A stretch of 64,000 nucleotides of DNA, taken from contig JANAVB010029819.1 of NCBI GenBank assembly GCA_029216955.1, positions 39,014,289 to 39,078,288 of the forward strand, written 5' to 3'. How positions within the stretch are numbered: position 1 is the first letter of the stretch; each line of letters starts with the position of its first letter. The notes under the pieces were generated by a model. The model was given only the letters and a program-made list of their open reading frames with translations, made no database searches and had not been told where the DNA came from. Shown here piece by piece: positions 1-10,642 of this stretch. A program made the translations under genes and the position numbers. This DNA comes from Iris pallida. Lineage: Eukaryota; Streptophyta; Magnoliopsida; Asparagales; Iridaceae.

Positions 1-1794
1 CATGCCAAGTGGCTTACAACATGGAATGATTCATGGTGATGTTCCGATACATTATGTCCTGTATATGGTGCTTCAGCTCCTTGCAACGCTCTAAGGCCCC
101 ACAGTTAGCTTCGCGCCTTAGCGCGTTCGAAGGAAGCTCCGCACCCGACGACGTCTTCTGAATCCTGCAAGCAGACTGTGGGGTTATCAGTACATTGTTA
201 TGCACTGGTGGGGAGGCTAGCTCGCCCACAATGCTATCATTACCAAATAAATTCTATTTACTTTTGTGCACCGTCTATCATTCATTGTCTTTCTAATCTT
301 GCCTTAGGATCAGTTTTATGGCATATTTCATAAACTATCTCGTGTTGCCAAATTCAAGTGTCGCATGGAAATACATGCACGACTTACCCATACTTACCGT
401 CCGACCTTCCCTGTCCAAAGTAAACCAAATTAGTCAACAATTCATGTAAACTTTCAACGTCAAGGGCGTGTCCCTGCCTCCGGTCCTAGCGCGACGTAGG
501 CGTATTTTCTAACTCAATTTCACGAAGTACTCTTAATCATTTGGTGTGTTACATTCAAGCCTGTTCAGAAGGTGCTTCATTCAGTTAACTTAGACTACTT
601 TATTTCAATGCAAGGGCTTACACGTGGATTGCCACCAGCAAAGCCTACTTAATCTATATACACCGGTCGCTGGCACCACAAGCCAATTTGGACATATTCT
701 TCTTTGGTATTCTCACCTATCATAGCATGATGGCTGGTACACCTTGATAGTCTTTTGAAATACCCTGCGCTTACGTCTACTTGGAATGTCCGAGCCCACA
801 CCCAAGCAGCCTGTAAGCCATGATTCCGCCTAGGCCGGCCACGATCCTCCCTTTGAACATGCCGCGGAATCCCTTATTTCTCCTACCTCCCGTATACGAG
901 GGGATTGTCCACGACCATTTCGTTTTGTATATTATTTTAACTTAACGGCTGTCTCTGAGCCATAGGCTAACCCTTAGCCATAATACGTTATCGACCAGGT
1001 TGGCGGCGGCGTCCGTGCAGCGCGGGTAGCGAGCCCCGATGCATATCCCCGTTATACCTGTCGCTAACCATTCATTTCTCTCTTATCTTTTATTCATTCT
1101 TTCTTTTCTTTCTTTCACTTGTTCGTTCATTCATTGATCCATTCACATATTTATTCATTCATTCGTTGATTCATTCATTCACTTATTCTTTCATTCATTC
1201 ATACATTATACAAATCCCCGTACGGGAGTCCCCTTGGCGACTCATCGGTCCCGAAGTCTTCCAATGTTGTTATACTCTACTCGGAACGACTATGTCGATA
1301 GTCTTCCATTTTATTGTTGTAACCCATTCATTGTTTCATTGTTGAACGCATAAGGAACTTGAATGTAAGCTTGTGCCATAGCACGAGCGCGGAGTGCGGT
1401 GCGAGAGTTCTCACATTTTCTATGTTCTTTTCCATATTCTATACAAGCATACAAGAGGGGATTATTCCCTTAGCTAGGTGCGTTGAGTCACTTATTAGCA
1501 TGCGCGGTGTCACCGCCTAGCAATTCTTGCAATAGTGTCCGTATTGCTATGTGTCTAGGCTAAGCAAAGATGGGTTCATCGGAGCCACCCACCATAGCGA
1601 TGTTCGCATCGGCCGAACGATACTTCGAGCGCGCCCTTGAAAGTCTAAGTCTGGATTCATCTTCGATGGGCCAATGTAAGTCTTGCATCGATTCTTCATC
1701 AGGTCGATGCCAACTCTTCGGGTCGACGGCTCGTTTGAGTCGTTACACTTGCCGTTTGAATCGGCGTTCCGCTAGGGTGGAGCGGGTCATTACA
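1..1794. mobile_element. Right end of an LTR-type insertion cut by the window edge
   Basis: This stretch has no recognisable coding sequence. It ends in GCGGGTCATTACA directly against the last codons of a Ty3/gypsy integrase, so it is foreign DNA inserted into that gene. A TTACA end matches the TG...CA rule for LTRs, and the preceding GGGTCA resembles ends of long chromovirus LTRs. The left end and left TSD copy lie outside the window, so I cannot tell a solo LTR from a full element, nor its orientation. The short ORFs here look random. Confidence 0.55.
1081..1212. repeat. Degenerate (ATTC)n low-complexity tract
   Basis: Imperfect ATTC/TTTC tetranucleotide repeats fill this stretch inside the LTR-type insertion. 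It is a simple repeat with no coding content. Confidence 0.8.
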
Positions 1795-1945
1795 CAAGAC
1801 CTCCGGCAAATTCCAGCCCAAATGGGAGGGTCCATTCATCATCGAGACCGTATTCTCCAATGGCGCATACCGGCTCACAAAACAGAATGGAGACTTGCTC
1901 ATGATGCCTATAAACGGCAAGCTCCTGAAGAAATACTATGTCTAA
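1795..1945 (+). pseudogene. Element A: C-terminal end of Ty3/gypsy integrase
   Basis: Reading the frame that ends at the TAA at 1,943-1,945 gives about 50 residues with the motifs KFQPKWEGPF, NGAYRL and LLKKYYV. This is the C-terminal tail of Tat-type gypsy integrase, matching the ends of the pols at 45,844 and 55,675. The rest of pol is separated from it by the insertion at 1-1,794 and lies off the window to the left. The longer plus-strand ORF across this region (1,570-2,031) is in another frame and fuses LTR and pol sequence, so it is not a gene. The fragment fixes element A as plus-strand and marks the start of its pol-to-LTR interval. Confidence 0.85.
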
Positions 1946-2119
1946 GGACATGCTGGTACTTCCTCAATCCACCAAATCTTCCAGACTGTCGAGTTATGTA
2001 CACCAAGTATCCTGAACTTACACTCTATTAGCTCCGAGTGGATTCACATTGCATCCCCCTGGGTGACAAGTCATGCATACTAAATACCTTTGAACTTCCA
2101 TCCTGATGCTTCACCCCGC

Positions 2120-2682
2120 TGGAGTTGACCAGGATTATTGTCATCTCTGAGCAAACTTCCTGGTCCTGATTATCGTGTGTCATGTCCATATTACCTCTGA
2201 TACCGATAGTCTCTTGACTTAACACATGTACCCAATATGGGAGAAAATCACGGTGTTAAGGCCACAGAACCTATCACGTCCATATTACCTCTGTTGGGTT
2301 TTGTCCCAAAATCTATTACTCACACCACCAGTACGCAGAAGAGTAATAGGTCCACAAAAAAATTATTCGTGATTATCGTGTTTCACGTCCATATTACCTC
2401 TGATACAGATAGTCTCTCGACTTAACACATGTACATAATCTAGGATGAAATCATGGTGTTAAGGCCACAGAACCTATCACGTCCGTATTACCTCTGTTGG
2501 GTTTTGTCTCAAAATCTATTACTCGTACCACCAGTGCACAGAAGAGTAATAGGTCCACAAAAAATTATTCATGATTATCGTATATCATGTCCATGTTACC
2601 TCTGATATAGGTAATCTCCTAACTTAATACATGTACCCAACCAAGGATAAAATCACGGTGTTAAGGTCACATAACCTATCAC
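2120..2682 (+). repeat. Element A post-pol array: about 203-bp tandem repeat made of hairpins
   Basis: The word GTGTTAAGG recurs at about 2,253, 2,456 and 2,658, giving a period of 202-203 bp. Each period holds three hairpins: one with an extended stem and loop TGTCCATATTACCTC (2,168-2,211; 2,371-2,414; 2,573-2,616), one with stem AACCTA-T-CA against TG-T-TGGGTT and the same loop (2,268-2,300 and the next period), and one with stem CTATTACTC/GAGTAATAG (2,313-2,349; 2,516-2,552). Stem sequences differ between copies but remain paired. The array is non-coding and lies between the pol stop and the 3' end of the antisense gene. Confidence 0.85.
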
Positions 2683-2709
2683 TGCAGAAGCATGGAAAAT
2701 ATTGCTTTT

Positions 2710-2763
2710 AGTCCCACATCGAAAAGGAGAAAAAGAAAAGGGCTCACTCCATTCTATAAATAG
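2710..2763 (+). promoter_or_regulatory. snRNA-type promoter signature (USE plus TATA, 33-bp gap)
   Basis: AGTCCCACATCG at 2,710-2,721 is a perfect match to the plant upstream sequence element (RTCCCACATCG) of snRNA genes. TATAAATAG follows at 2,755-2,763. The 33-bp gap is the spacing known for Pol II snRNA genes; Pol III types are about one helical turn closer. About 80 bp downstream lies a GCACC-TTCG-GGTGC hairpin (2,838-2,851). No U1, U2, U4, U5, U3 or U6 sequence follows. It may be an ordinary LTR promoter that happens to contain the motif. Confidence 0.5.
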
Positions 2764-2823
2764 AGCCCCATTGCCTCCTTTGAAAAGGGTACCAACTTCC
2801 CTTCCCTCCTTCCAACTTGGACT

Positions 2824-2872
2824 CTTCCTACTTCTACGCACCTTCGGGTGCTAAGTCGAAGAAGTCTAGGAC
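2824..2872 (+). other. Hairpin with UUCG tetraloop, possible structured RNA
   Basis: The 5-bp stem GCACC/GGTGC closes a UUCG loop at 2,838-2,851. It is nested in CTTC/GAAG and CCTA/TAGG pairings just outside. It lies downstream of the snRNA-type promoter signature. No known RNA family was recognised. Confidence 0.35.
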
Positions 2873-3339
2873 AGCACGGGCTCGTTGAGCTCAGAGAGCT
2901 GTCCCCACTGCTGACCATCAGAGAACCCTGTTGACTGATGGAAAGTTGTACCAAACCGCCCGTGTCCAGCCCCTAGCGTAAAACGGATAGGGTGGTTCTC
3001 AAAAGTCTCCCAACACTGACTGAGGGCAAGTGCTTTTACTAGCCCCACATCAGGGAGCAAACATGATACCTACGCACTCGTGTGCTCGGGATACCCGGGC
3101 CCATAAAGCGCGTGCAAAGGTTGATCGAGATATCCTTGACTTGCGGGATGTGATCCTTCACAAACGCAAGGAAAGAGAAGACACCTTGGCGTGCAAAGAG
3201 TCCTTCCATGGACGTCACTGCACTCAAGTCATTGTCAATTGCTGCTGCAATAAGACAGCAGTACAAGAGGACCGGTAGTCCATCTTCCAACGACTGCAAT
3301 AGCCAGGACCGGTCCTACAACAATGCTCGGGGGACGAGG

Positions 3340-4160
3340 CACTTCATGTGGCTCAAAATCAACATGAAGCCTCATGCGGCTCAAAACCCAGAAAAAGAAT
3401 AGTAATTCACATGCGGCCCAGACTCAACATGCGGCTCAAAAGCTCGAAGAATCTTATGCGGCCCGGAGAGACCCAGAGAGCCGCATGCGGCTCAGGGACT
3501 TTATGCGGCTTAGGAAGAGCCACGTGGCCTCATACGGCTCAAAACAGGCCGATGACAGCTGGCCATAATTACTTCATGCAGCTGGCCATTTAATGCTCTG
3601 ACATAAAGTGACAGCACTGACGGCTTTGACATAATGAGGAGACGCGTCAGGCTCCTCAAAAGACGAAAAAATCTCTGAGACAACCAGCACAATCCATAAA
3701 GTCCAAAGAAGCTCTCTATGCGGACCGCCTAGACCACCCTTATGCGGTTCGGATTTGGGGTCCACCCTTATGCGGCTGCCACCCTCATGCGGCTTCCACT
3801 CTCATACGGCTTGGATTGTGGAGGGCACCCTTATGTGGTTCAGTTGGAGGCCACCCCCCATGCGGCTGCCACTCTCATGCGGCTCAGATTATGGGGGCCA
3901 CCCTTATACGGTTTAGTTGGAGGCCGCCCCCATGCGGCTGCCACTCTCATGCGGCTCGGATTGTGGGGGCCACCCTTATGCGGTTCAGTTGGGGTTCACT
4001 CTCATGCGGCTGTCACTCTCATGCGACTGCCACCTTTATGCAGCTCGGTAGTCGGGGCCACACTCATGCGGCTCTGCCAGGATGCCCTATCTATGCGGCT
4101 CGCAGCATAATGACAGTTGGGACACGTGGCAGAAGATCGACTAAGACTTATCCACCCGCG
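3340..4160 (+). repeat. LTR tandem repeats built on ATGCGGCT, 72-bp core array
   Basis: ATGCGGCT and close variants recur throughout. Between about 3,760 and 4,075 they form a regular array in which CATGCGGCTGCC-type starts fall at 3,786, 3,859, 3,931 and 4,003, a period of 72-73 bp. The same word is the core of the 49-bp array in the LTR at 31,118-31,976 and of the intron repeats at 30,290-30,490, which ties these sequences to one family. ORFs read through the array are by-products of the repeat. Confidence 0.8.
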
Positions 4161-4770
4161 TTCATACGACTCTAAGCATAATGGCGGCTGGGACACGTGG
4201 CAGAAAATGGACCAAGACTTATCCACTCGGATTTGCTGCTATCAACAAATCCTCATAATACAGATTTATTGCAATCAACATAGCTGCCCGGATCAATCTT
4301 CAAAAAACAATACAGATTTGTTGCAATCAACATAATAGCCCAGATTGATTTCCAACAAACAAGATCAAGGCTAATCTTAACCAAATCCCTAACCGCCCAC
4401 TTTTCAAGGAGCAATTACTGCACACCCTACTTATCACAAAGCCCTGTAAATAGCAAGGTGCCATCCCCCTTGCAAAAGACTGGACAGAGAGCGGCGGAGA
4501 CACAGAGAGAGGCATAGAGCAAAGAGCACCAAGCAAGAGCATTTCTTCATCAGAGCCGAAGCGACGTCCGATCGTCCGAGGAGTAAGGCAGAGTTGATAG
4601 CACTCTCCCGAGCCTCTACCGTCACCCCCCAGAAAAACAAAACAATTGTACTTTAGATTGCTTTTCCTAGGTTTTGTTCCTAAGCTCTCTTCTATACAAG
4701 CGAGTTTGTAGTTGTGAAGTAAAAGTCTAGTCCTCCCATAAAACTGTTCTGTTCTTTTGTAATCAATGGC

Positions 4771-7711
4771 TGTCATGACCCGCACCCGCTTTTTGGACGC
4801 GAGAGCGTGAGCAAGCCAGCTACGCATCGAGCGGACTCCAGCCCGACTCGAATACGTAAATGCTGTCACGGCTATGGCAATGGGCCTAATCAGGGTGATG
4901 CAATCTATATCTCAATCCACAATAAGAATAATAATCAAGAATGAACAAGTATGGGTCGTGGTCTGCAGCCCACTAGCATGTATGTCCAATTAGACTACAA
5001 GAAATAACATGAGTCTATAAAATGAATCAATAAATATGAAATATCATGATGATGAGTCTATAAACTGGATAATAAACATGGTATCAATACCTGAATCCCG
5101 TAAGCAATATCATCACATCCGGACCCCACAAGTGTCATAATCATCCGCCATCCAGAGCTGCTAATAACTCCACGCAATAACTAACCTTAAGAGATCATCA
5201 GGTCCTCAGGGGACATAGCAAGATACATAAAAACATGCCTATCTAGCAGTTTATCATGCAATAAAGAAATTATAGGAAATAAACAGAAAAATACCAATCA
5301 GCACGAAGACACGACTATACACGACTGGAAGAACCACTACGCCTAAACGAACTGCTGGAGAAGAACAAAAGAACACGATATCACGATGTCAATGGATAAC
5401 CAATCGAATACTCAAACCCTCGTCCCTAGTGTGGACTCGCAGGTTTGAACAACTACTAGCCCTCGTCCCTAATATGGACTCGCAGGCTAGCATCACCCTC
5501 GTCCCTAGTATGGACTCACAGGTGTGAATCATATACTACTAACCCTCGTCCCTGGTGTAGACTCGTAGGCTAGCATCACCCTCGTCCCTAGTGTGGACTC
5601 GCAGGTGTGGACAGATAACTACTAACCCTCGTTCATAATATGGACTCGCAGGTTAGCTTAACTACTAACCCTCGCTCCTGATGTGGACTCGCAGGTTAGC
5701 TTCAAGATTTCAAGACAATGAGGTAAAGCAGTTCCGATATGACTTATTCATCCTATGACACGATGCGACTCAGTCCAAGTACAAGTGATGACACGACACG
5801 ACCCAATCACGATACACAAGAAAACCAATCTAATATGAACTACAAGGTTAACTATGAACAAGGACTATATATATGTATATCCAATATGAACTACAAAGCT
5901 AGTTATAAACAAGGCTATATGTATACTAGCAGGCATGATATACAAATCACATATAAATAATCAACTAGTAGAACTGTATAATAATATAAATATGCATATA
6001 AATAAACTTTAGAGGGAGGCAAGGTATCTTGCCTGTGGTCCTTGCATAAACCGTAGTCACAAGTCGAGGATGACGGGATGCCGATCTAGGAGCTGTCAAC
6101 CTATAACACATATCGCACCATGAACCGTGCACGAAAACTATAAATTAATTCTAATGTTATAGTTCTAAATTTATGGAATAGTGGCTAGTTGGGTTACTAA
6201 TCTAATAATAATTAATTCTGAAATAATTCACTTAAAAACCTAATTTAACCTAATAATAATTTGAATATAATATAAACATTCAAGTTTGGCCACCAAAAGT
6301 CTTGTTTCCAATTTTGGAAACCATGGCACGCAAATCGAGGTGTGCCATTGACTATTTTGTCAAACGCTGTGAACTTTAGATTTTGAAAGTGGACCTTGGT
6401 AAATTTCAGTGCCACGAGTGTGCTGGAATCAACCGAGCCGCAAAATCACGCTTTGGTCAAAAGATATCGCCGTTATGGCTAATCGTGACCAAAACGGTGA
6501 TCAACCGATCAATTCTGAGTTCAACAGAATAAATAAAATATTAATGAACGAAAAAATTTATGGGAAAAATTTATGTCATAGAGATCTGTGTTAGCTTTCC
6601 GAAACTTCAAACGGTTCATGATTTCGATTTCTGGTTCTCCCGAAATCTCGAAAACACCGTAACGTGTCAAGTTTTGGACAACCGACACTCTACGAATTTT
6701 CCAGAAATTTAGGAACCATATATATGAAAATAAATTACATATTCAAAAAATTTTCCTTAATACGAATCCAACAAAAAAAAATAGCGCACGAAAATCACGT
6801 CGGAGTTGACGACAATCGCTTCGGGAAGTCGGAAACCCTAAATGAGTTCTCCCACAAAAAGTTGCTAAAATTTCTAGGTTTAACGAATATAATAATATAT
6901 ATATAGAAGAGAGAGTCGGTGGGCTACTGGGCGCCGACAGGTGGGCCAGTGCTGACTGTACAGCTGACTGTGCAGATGACTGTGTAATTAGTTAATTTAA
7001 ATGCAGAAATCGTTAAAAACTCATTTTAACTCCAAATAAATATCAAAAAAATCCAGAAAATTGTAGAAAATTATAAAAAATACATTTAACCTTCTAGAAT
7101 ATAAATAGAAATGTTTTACCTCATATTAGACCTAAATGGCCTCATAATAAATATTGGAAGCCTTTAAAAATATATAAACTTTAATGAATAAATACTTAAA
7201 TATTGCCAAAAATTATGGAAAAATTATAGAAAATATAAAATAGCATAATGAACACTAGAAAAATATTTGGGGTCAATATATGCTTATAGGCTTGCACAGT
7301 AAATTCTAGAAGTCTTAGAAAATAGGTTTTTCCTATATTTAATTATCTAAAAATCCCAAAAAAATTGTAGAAAAATACAGAAAATATATTTAACCTAATA
7401 GAGCCTACAGAAAAATAATGGGTCTCAAAATAGTCACAAATGGCCTCAAAATATATTATGAAAGTCATTCATAAATATAAATCTTCATAGAATAAATATT
7501 TAAAAATATATAAAAATGTCTATAAATCATAATAAAATATAATATAGCTATAGAATGCATATAGACCCTATCTAGAGATCATATGACCACAAGATGGTCA
7601 TAACTCACCTGTGGGCTTAGTCACAACTCCAATGATCATAGAAAAATTAAATGTAAACTAATTAAATAAAAAATAAAAATATATCACAAAATTTCGGGAA
7701 GATGAGTTACA
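4771..7711. mobile_element. Solo-LTR-like insertion, chromovirus style (about 2.9 kb)
   Basis: It starts TGTCATGACCCG and ends GAGTTACA, inside the word ATGGC, which is duplicated as a 5-bp TSD (4,766-4,770 and 7,712-7,716). No protein-coding domain is visible. The right two thirds are very AT-rich. The TGTCA-GACCC start and the length resemble long LTRs of Tekay/Del-type chromoviruses, so a solo LTR is the best reading. A non-autonomous element without coding capacity is possible. Confidence 0.65.
5417..5705. repeat. Seven tandem units starting CCCTCGTCCCT
   Basis: Units begin near 5,418, 5,460, 5,496, 5,543, 5,579, 5,626 and 5,669, alternating about 36 and 47 bp. Each holds a block like CCCTCGTCCCTAGTGTGGAC followed by CGCAGG. 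They lie inside the 4,771-7,711 insertion. Confidence 0.8.
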
Positions 7712-7721
7712 ATGGCAAACA

Positions 7722-7995
7722 ATCACGTCCATATTACCTCTGTTAGGTTTTGTTTCGAATCTATTACCCGCACCAAAAGTACACAAAAGGGTAGTAGGTC
7801 CACAAAAAACATTCTAATCTATTACCCGCACCACCAGTACGCAAAAGGGTAATAGGTTCACAAAAATCATTCTAATCTATTACCCGCACCACCAGTACAC
7901 AAAAGGGTAATAGGACCACAAAAATCGTTTAAATATATTGCTCGTGTTTTCAGATGCACAAAAGGATAATAGGTCCACAAAAAGTCCCCCAGTGG
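7722..7995 (+). repeat. Element A post-pol hairpin array, right part
   Basis: The array of 2,120-2,682 resumes after the solo LTR. The first hairpin half (loop CGTCCATATTACCTC, right arm TGTTAGGTT) pairs with the left arm stranded at about 2,671-2,682. Then come about 60-bp repeats with stem CTATTACCC and GGGTAATAG: 7,761-7,797 (one G.T pair), 7,819-7,855, 7,877-7,913, and a decayed copy near 7,935. At 2,313 the same stem reads CTATTACTC/GAGTAATAG, so base pairs changed together. Confidence 0.8.
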
Positions 7996-8086
7996 GATGA
8001 CCTCTACCAACCATAGCTACTGTATTAGGCCCCCTAGTACAAGCACTTCAGACATCATAAGCCAAAGAATGGAGAAAATGTATTTC

Positions 8087-8092
8087 TTTATT
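8087..8092 (-). terminator. Poly(A) signal of antisense gene A
   Basis: AATAAA on the minus strand, about 75 bp past the stop of the antisense gene. The same signal in a similar TTCTTTATTTC setting follows the antisense gene of B (46,392-46,397), and AATAAA follows that of C (55,137 onward). Confidence 0.6.
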
Positions 8093-8166
8093 TCAAGTAA
8101 ACATCAACTACATTGGTGGGGCTACATCTCCAGAAAAAGAAGAAAAAAGAAAGAAAGGAAAATCCA

Positions 8167-10642
8167 CTACTCATCAGCGACACATAGTTTGGTGAGTATG
8201 TCTTCCAACTGTGCCGTTGAGCGCTTGATTTTCAGTCTGGCTCGGCGTTCAGCTTCCTGGGTCAGCTTTTCAGCATCCTCAAGATGTGCATGAGCCTGCC
8301 AGTTGTCCTCCATCTTCTTCAGTGCACCCTCCAGAGCGGCAGAGGCTCGTGTGACCTCATCAGTCACCTCGTAGATCCTCTTTCCCTCTCGACGGGTGGC
8401 TTGGAGCTCAGTCTCTAGAGATGCCAGCTTGGCTTGGAGCTGGAGGATCTGTTCGTTAGTTTCAGTCATAGCACGAACGGTGGTCTCCTCACGAGCTAGG
8501 CAAACCTCTCCCTTTAGGCTCAGCTTGTCATACTTTAGAGACAACTTTTGGAGGTCTTTCTTCCAGGTGGGCTTGGTCGTCTCTAGTACAGCCTTCACTT
8601 TTTCTATGGCTGTTATAAGAAAGGTACGCTCCTGTTCCACTACAGCGGGCACGTTGACCTGCCGTAATTGTTGCAATTGGGTTAGGTGTCGATCAGCCTC
8701 TACCAGTTTATGCTCTGAAAGAGTAGCTATCCCTTCTCTACCCGGGAGCATCTTCAACAGTTCTATCTGACCACAGCGAATGACGTTCCTCTCCTCAAAC
8801 TAGCCTCAACCCCCCATTTCAAATGGCGGTACACTACTAAAATACAACATTTTAGCGACGGCCCTATCCGTCACTAATTGACATTACCGACGGATTACCG
8901 ATGAATACTGGCTAAAAAATCTGTCAGAAATAACCTCGTCGCTAAAACAAATCCGTCGCTAATCCGTCGCTTAGCGACTACTTAGCGACGGATTACCGTT
9001 GGCTACATCAAAACAATTAGCGACGGCTAGGCGACGGTTTTCCGTCAACTCCGACAGTTTAAAATTTTAATATAGCAACGTTTAGCGACGGAAAGATCCG
9101 TCGCTAATCTGTCGCAAATATGTCGGTAAAAGAGTATCGGAGAGTTTCTGATACGTAATATCCGTCACTAATCCGTCGCCATTCTGTCGTTATGTGTTTT
9201 TCCAGAACCAGGCCGACAGATAATCCGTCGGTAATCCGTCGCTAGTTAGACGTTAATTTATCGCACCATTTTTTTCAGATTTTACCGCCACAATGTGCGA
9301 TATATTAGCGATGGAGATCAATCCGTCGCTAAATTTTTGTCAAATTAGCGACGGATGTGCGACTAATTTTGATAAAAAAACAAAAAAAATTATTTATTGT
9401 TTTCTGACGGTAGTCCGTCATAAGGTAGTCGCTAGTCCGTCGCCAAATTGCTGTATTTTAGTAGTGTTGTAAAAGCTCTCGACTATGTCCTTTGATGACT
9501 CGTCTAAGTTCTCCAAAGAGGACGGCGTCGAAGGAATAGCACCTAAGGAAGCTGAAGGCATCTGGGAACGAGGTGCAACAGAGCTTGATGACCATGTTAT
9601 AAGGGAAACAAACTCCGAGCGATGAGATTTTTGTGCAGCGGCAATCTCCTCCTCTGCGGTCCGAAGAAGCTGAAGAATGGTCAGAGCAGAAAGTTCAACT
9701 TTTGGGGAAGAGGCAGCTTCAGTCGATCCCGCATCCACCAAAGAGGTTGAAGGAGCCGCGACTGCTGTAATCAATACGGTAGAGGGCCCCTCGATTCGAG
9801 CTGGGATAGGAAAAGGAACACTTCTTGCTTATACCAGGTCAGACCCTGGTTCCTTCTCTATCCCTTCCTCCACGGCCATATGCACCATCGGTAGTGGAGA
9901 GGCGGCCCTATAGGTCCAGAACAACTGACAATCAGCTTGACCCGAAGAAGATGGAGTTGAAGCAAAAAAATCTCCTCATTAATAAGAATGTGACATAGCG
10001 TACTAGAGGTGGAGGACAAAGATTGGGGCTCAATCTGAGTAGTCTCAGCTCCTCCCGCCGCCTCTACATCCCCTGTAAGGTCAGCAGCGACGCTCAAACC
10101 ATCCACGTCTACCACCTCAGCCCCTATTGCTCCGGGCGGAGACATAATTATATCAGCACCTGTTTATGAGGACCCTATAACTCCAGGGTCAGATCCCAGA
10201 GAGGGAACCGCACGGGCAGCATCTGGTGACAGAAGATTTGCTTTCTCCGATGCCTACAAAGAAGAGCCTTCAGATAATGTTTCGAGAACAACATTGGGGC
10301 TTGTCGTAAAAGAACTAACCCCCGTGTTGACTTTGGTGTCACTATCAATTTCCTTGACTGCAGGCCTATGGAACCTAGCCGCAACTCGCTTCTGGGAACG
10401 AGGCCTATCAGTAACAGGGTTTCAGGCTTATTTTGTTTGCACGAAGGGTTCGATACAGGGGAAGGCACGCGCATCGCCAAAGGACTTACAGAGGGCTGAA
10501 GATCTTCAGAGTTATCCTCCTCCTCCATGCTGTCAGAATTAGAATCGAAAGCTTTTCTCTTCCCCTTTCCCGTCCTCTTGTAGGATTCCCTCTATCGCTC
10601 CTCTAATTTCGTACCAACAATAAAACTGGTACGTGGGTTAAA
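8167..10642 (-). pseudogene. Antisense gene of element A, C-terminal half (basic stretch and coiled coil)
   Basis: This is the 3' half of the gene that begins at 30,715 and is split by copia element D. Just past D the frame reads through a basic stretch (YKRTGKGKRKAF) into an acidic, Ser/Pro-rich linker (about 10,530-9,480). After the small CACTA insertion it reads a 196-residue segment (8,757-8,167) rich in heptad-like Leu/Glu/Lys/Arg runs, a long coiled coil ending LEDILTKLCVADE. The corresponding gene of element C ends in a similar coiled coil with LEDI near its C-terminus. Several frame breaks are present in the linker. The gene is convergent with pol. Its function is unknown, and the coiled coil suggests self-association. 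Confidence 0.7.
8832..9466. mobile_element. Small non-autonomous CACTA element (635 bp)
   Basis: Inverted termini CACTACTAAAATACA at 8,832 and its complement ending at 9,466, with dense subterminal repeats of TAGCGACGG in both directions. Termini and subterminal words match CACTA element E at 16,512-26,213, so it is probably a deletion derivative that E-type transposase could move. No coding region. The flanking trinucleotides (GTA left, TTG right) do not match, so the TSD is lost or unclear. It lies in the linker of the antisense gene of element A. Confidence 0.85.

Larger units (their letters stand above)
2683..7721 (+). mobile_element. Solo LTR of a Tat-type gypsy relative (itself interrupted)
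   Basis: The left end TGCAGAAGCATGG matches the LTR start at 31,118, and the right end ATGGCAAACA matches the LTR end at 31,976. It is flanked by the 5-bp TSD ATCAC (2,678-2,682 and 7,722-7,726). Without the nested insertion at 4,771-7,711 and its extra TSD copy it is about 2.1 kb, longer than the 0.86-kb LTR of element A because of extra tandem repeats. The segment 4,380-4,770 aligns with the R/U5 part of the 31,118 LTR. A solo LTR is the usual product of recombination between the two LTRs of one element. It landed inside a hairpin of the post-pol array of element A. Confidence 0.8.

Noticed and set aside
1570..2031. 153-codon plus-strand ORF
   Set aside because: It spans the junction between an LTR-type insertion and the integrase tail in the wrong frame; the true integrase frame ends at 1,945.
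2710..2900. U1/U2/U4/U5/U3/U6 snRNA gene after the USE/TATA pair
   Set aside because: None of the conserved 5' sequences of these RNAs is present downstream; only the promoter signature and a hairpin can be supported.
3039..4226. Many overlapping ORFs on both strands
   Set aside because: They are translations of the ATGCGGCT tandem repeats and LTR sequence, with no domain resemblance.
4327..4869. 180-codon minus-strand ORF
   Set aside because: It runs antisense through LTR R/U5 sequence and across a TSD into a different insertion, so it is chance.
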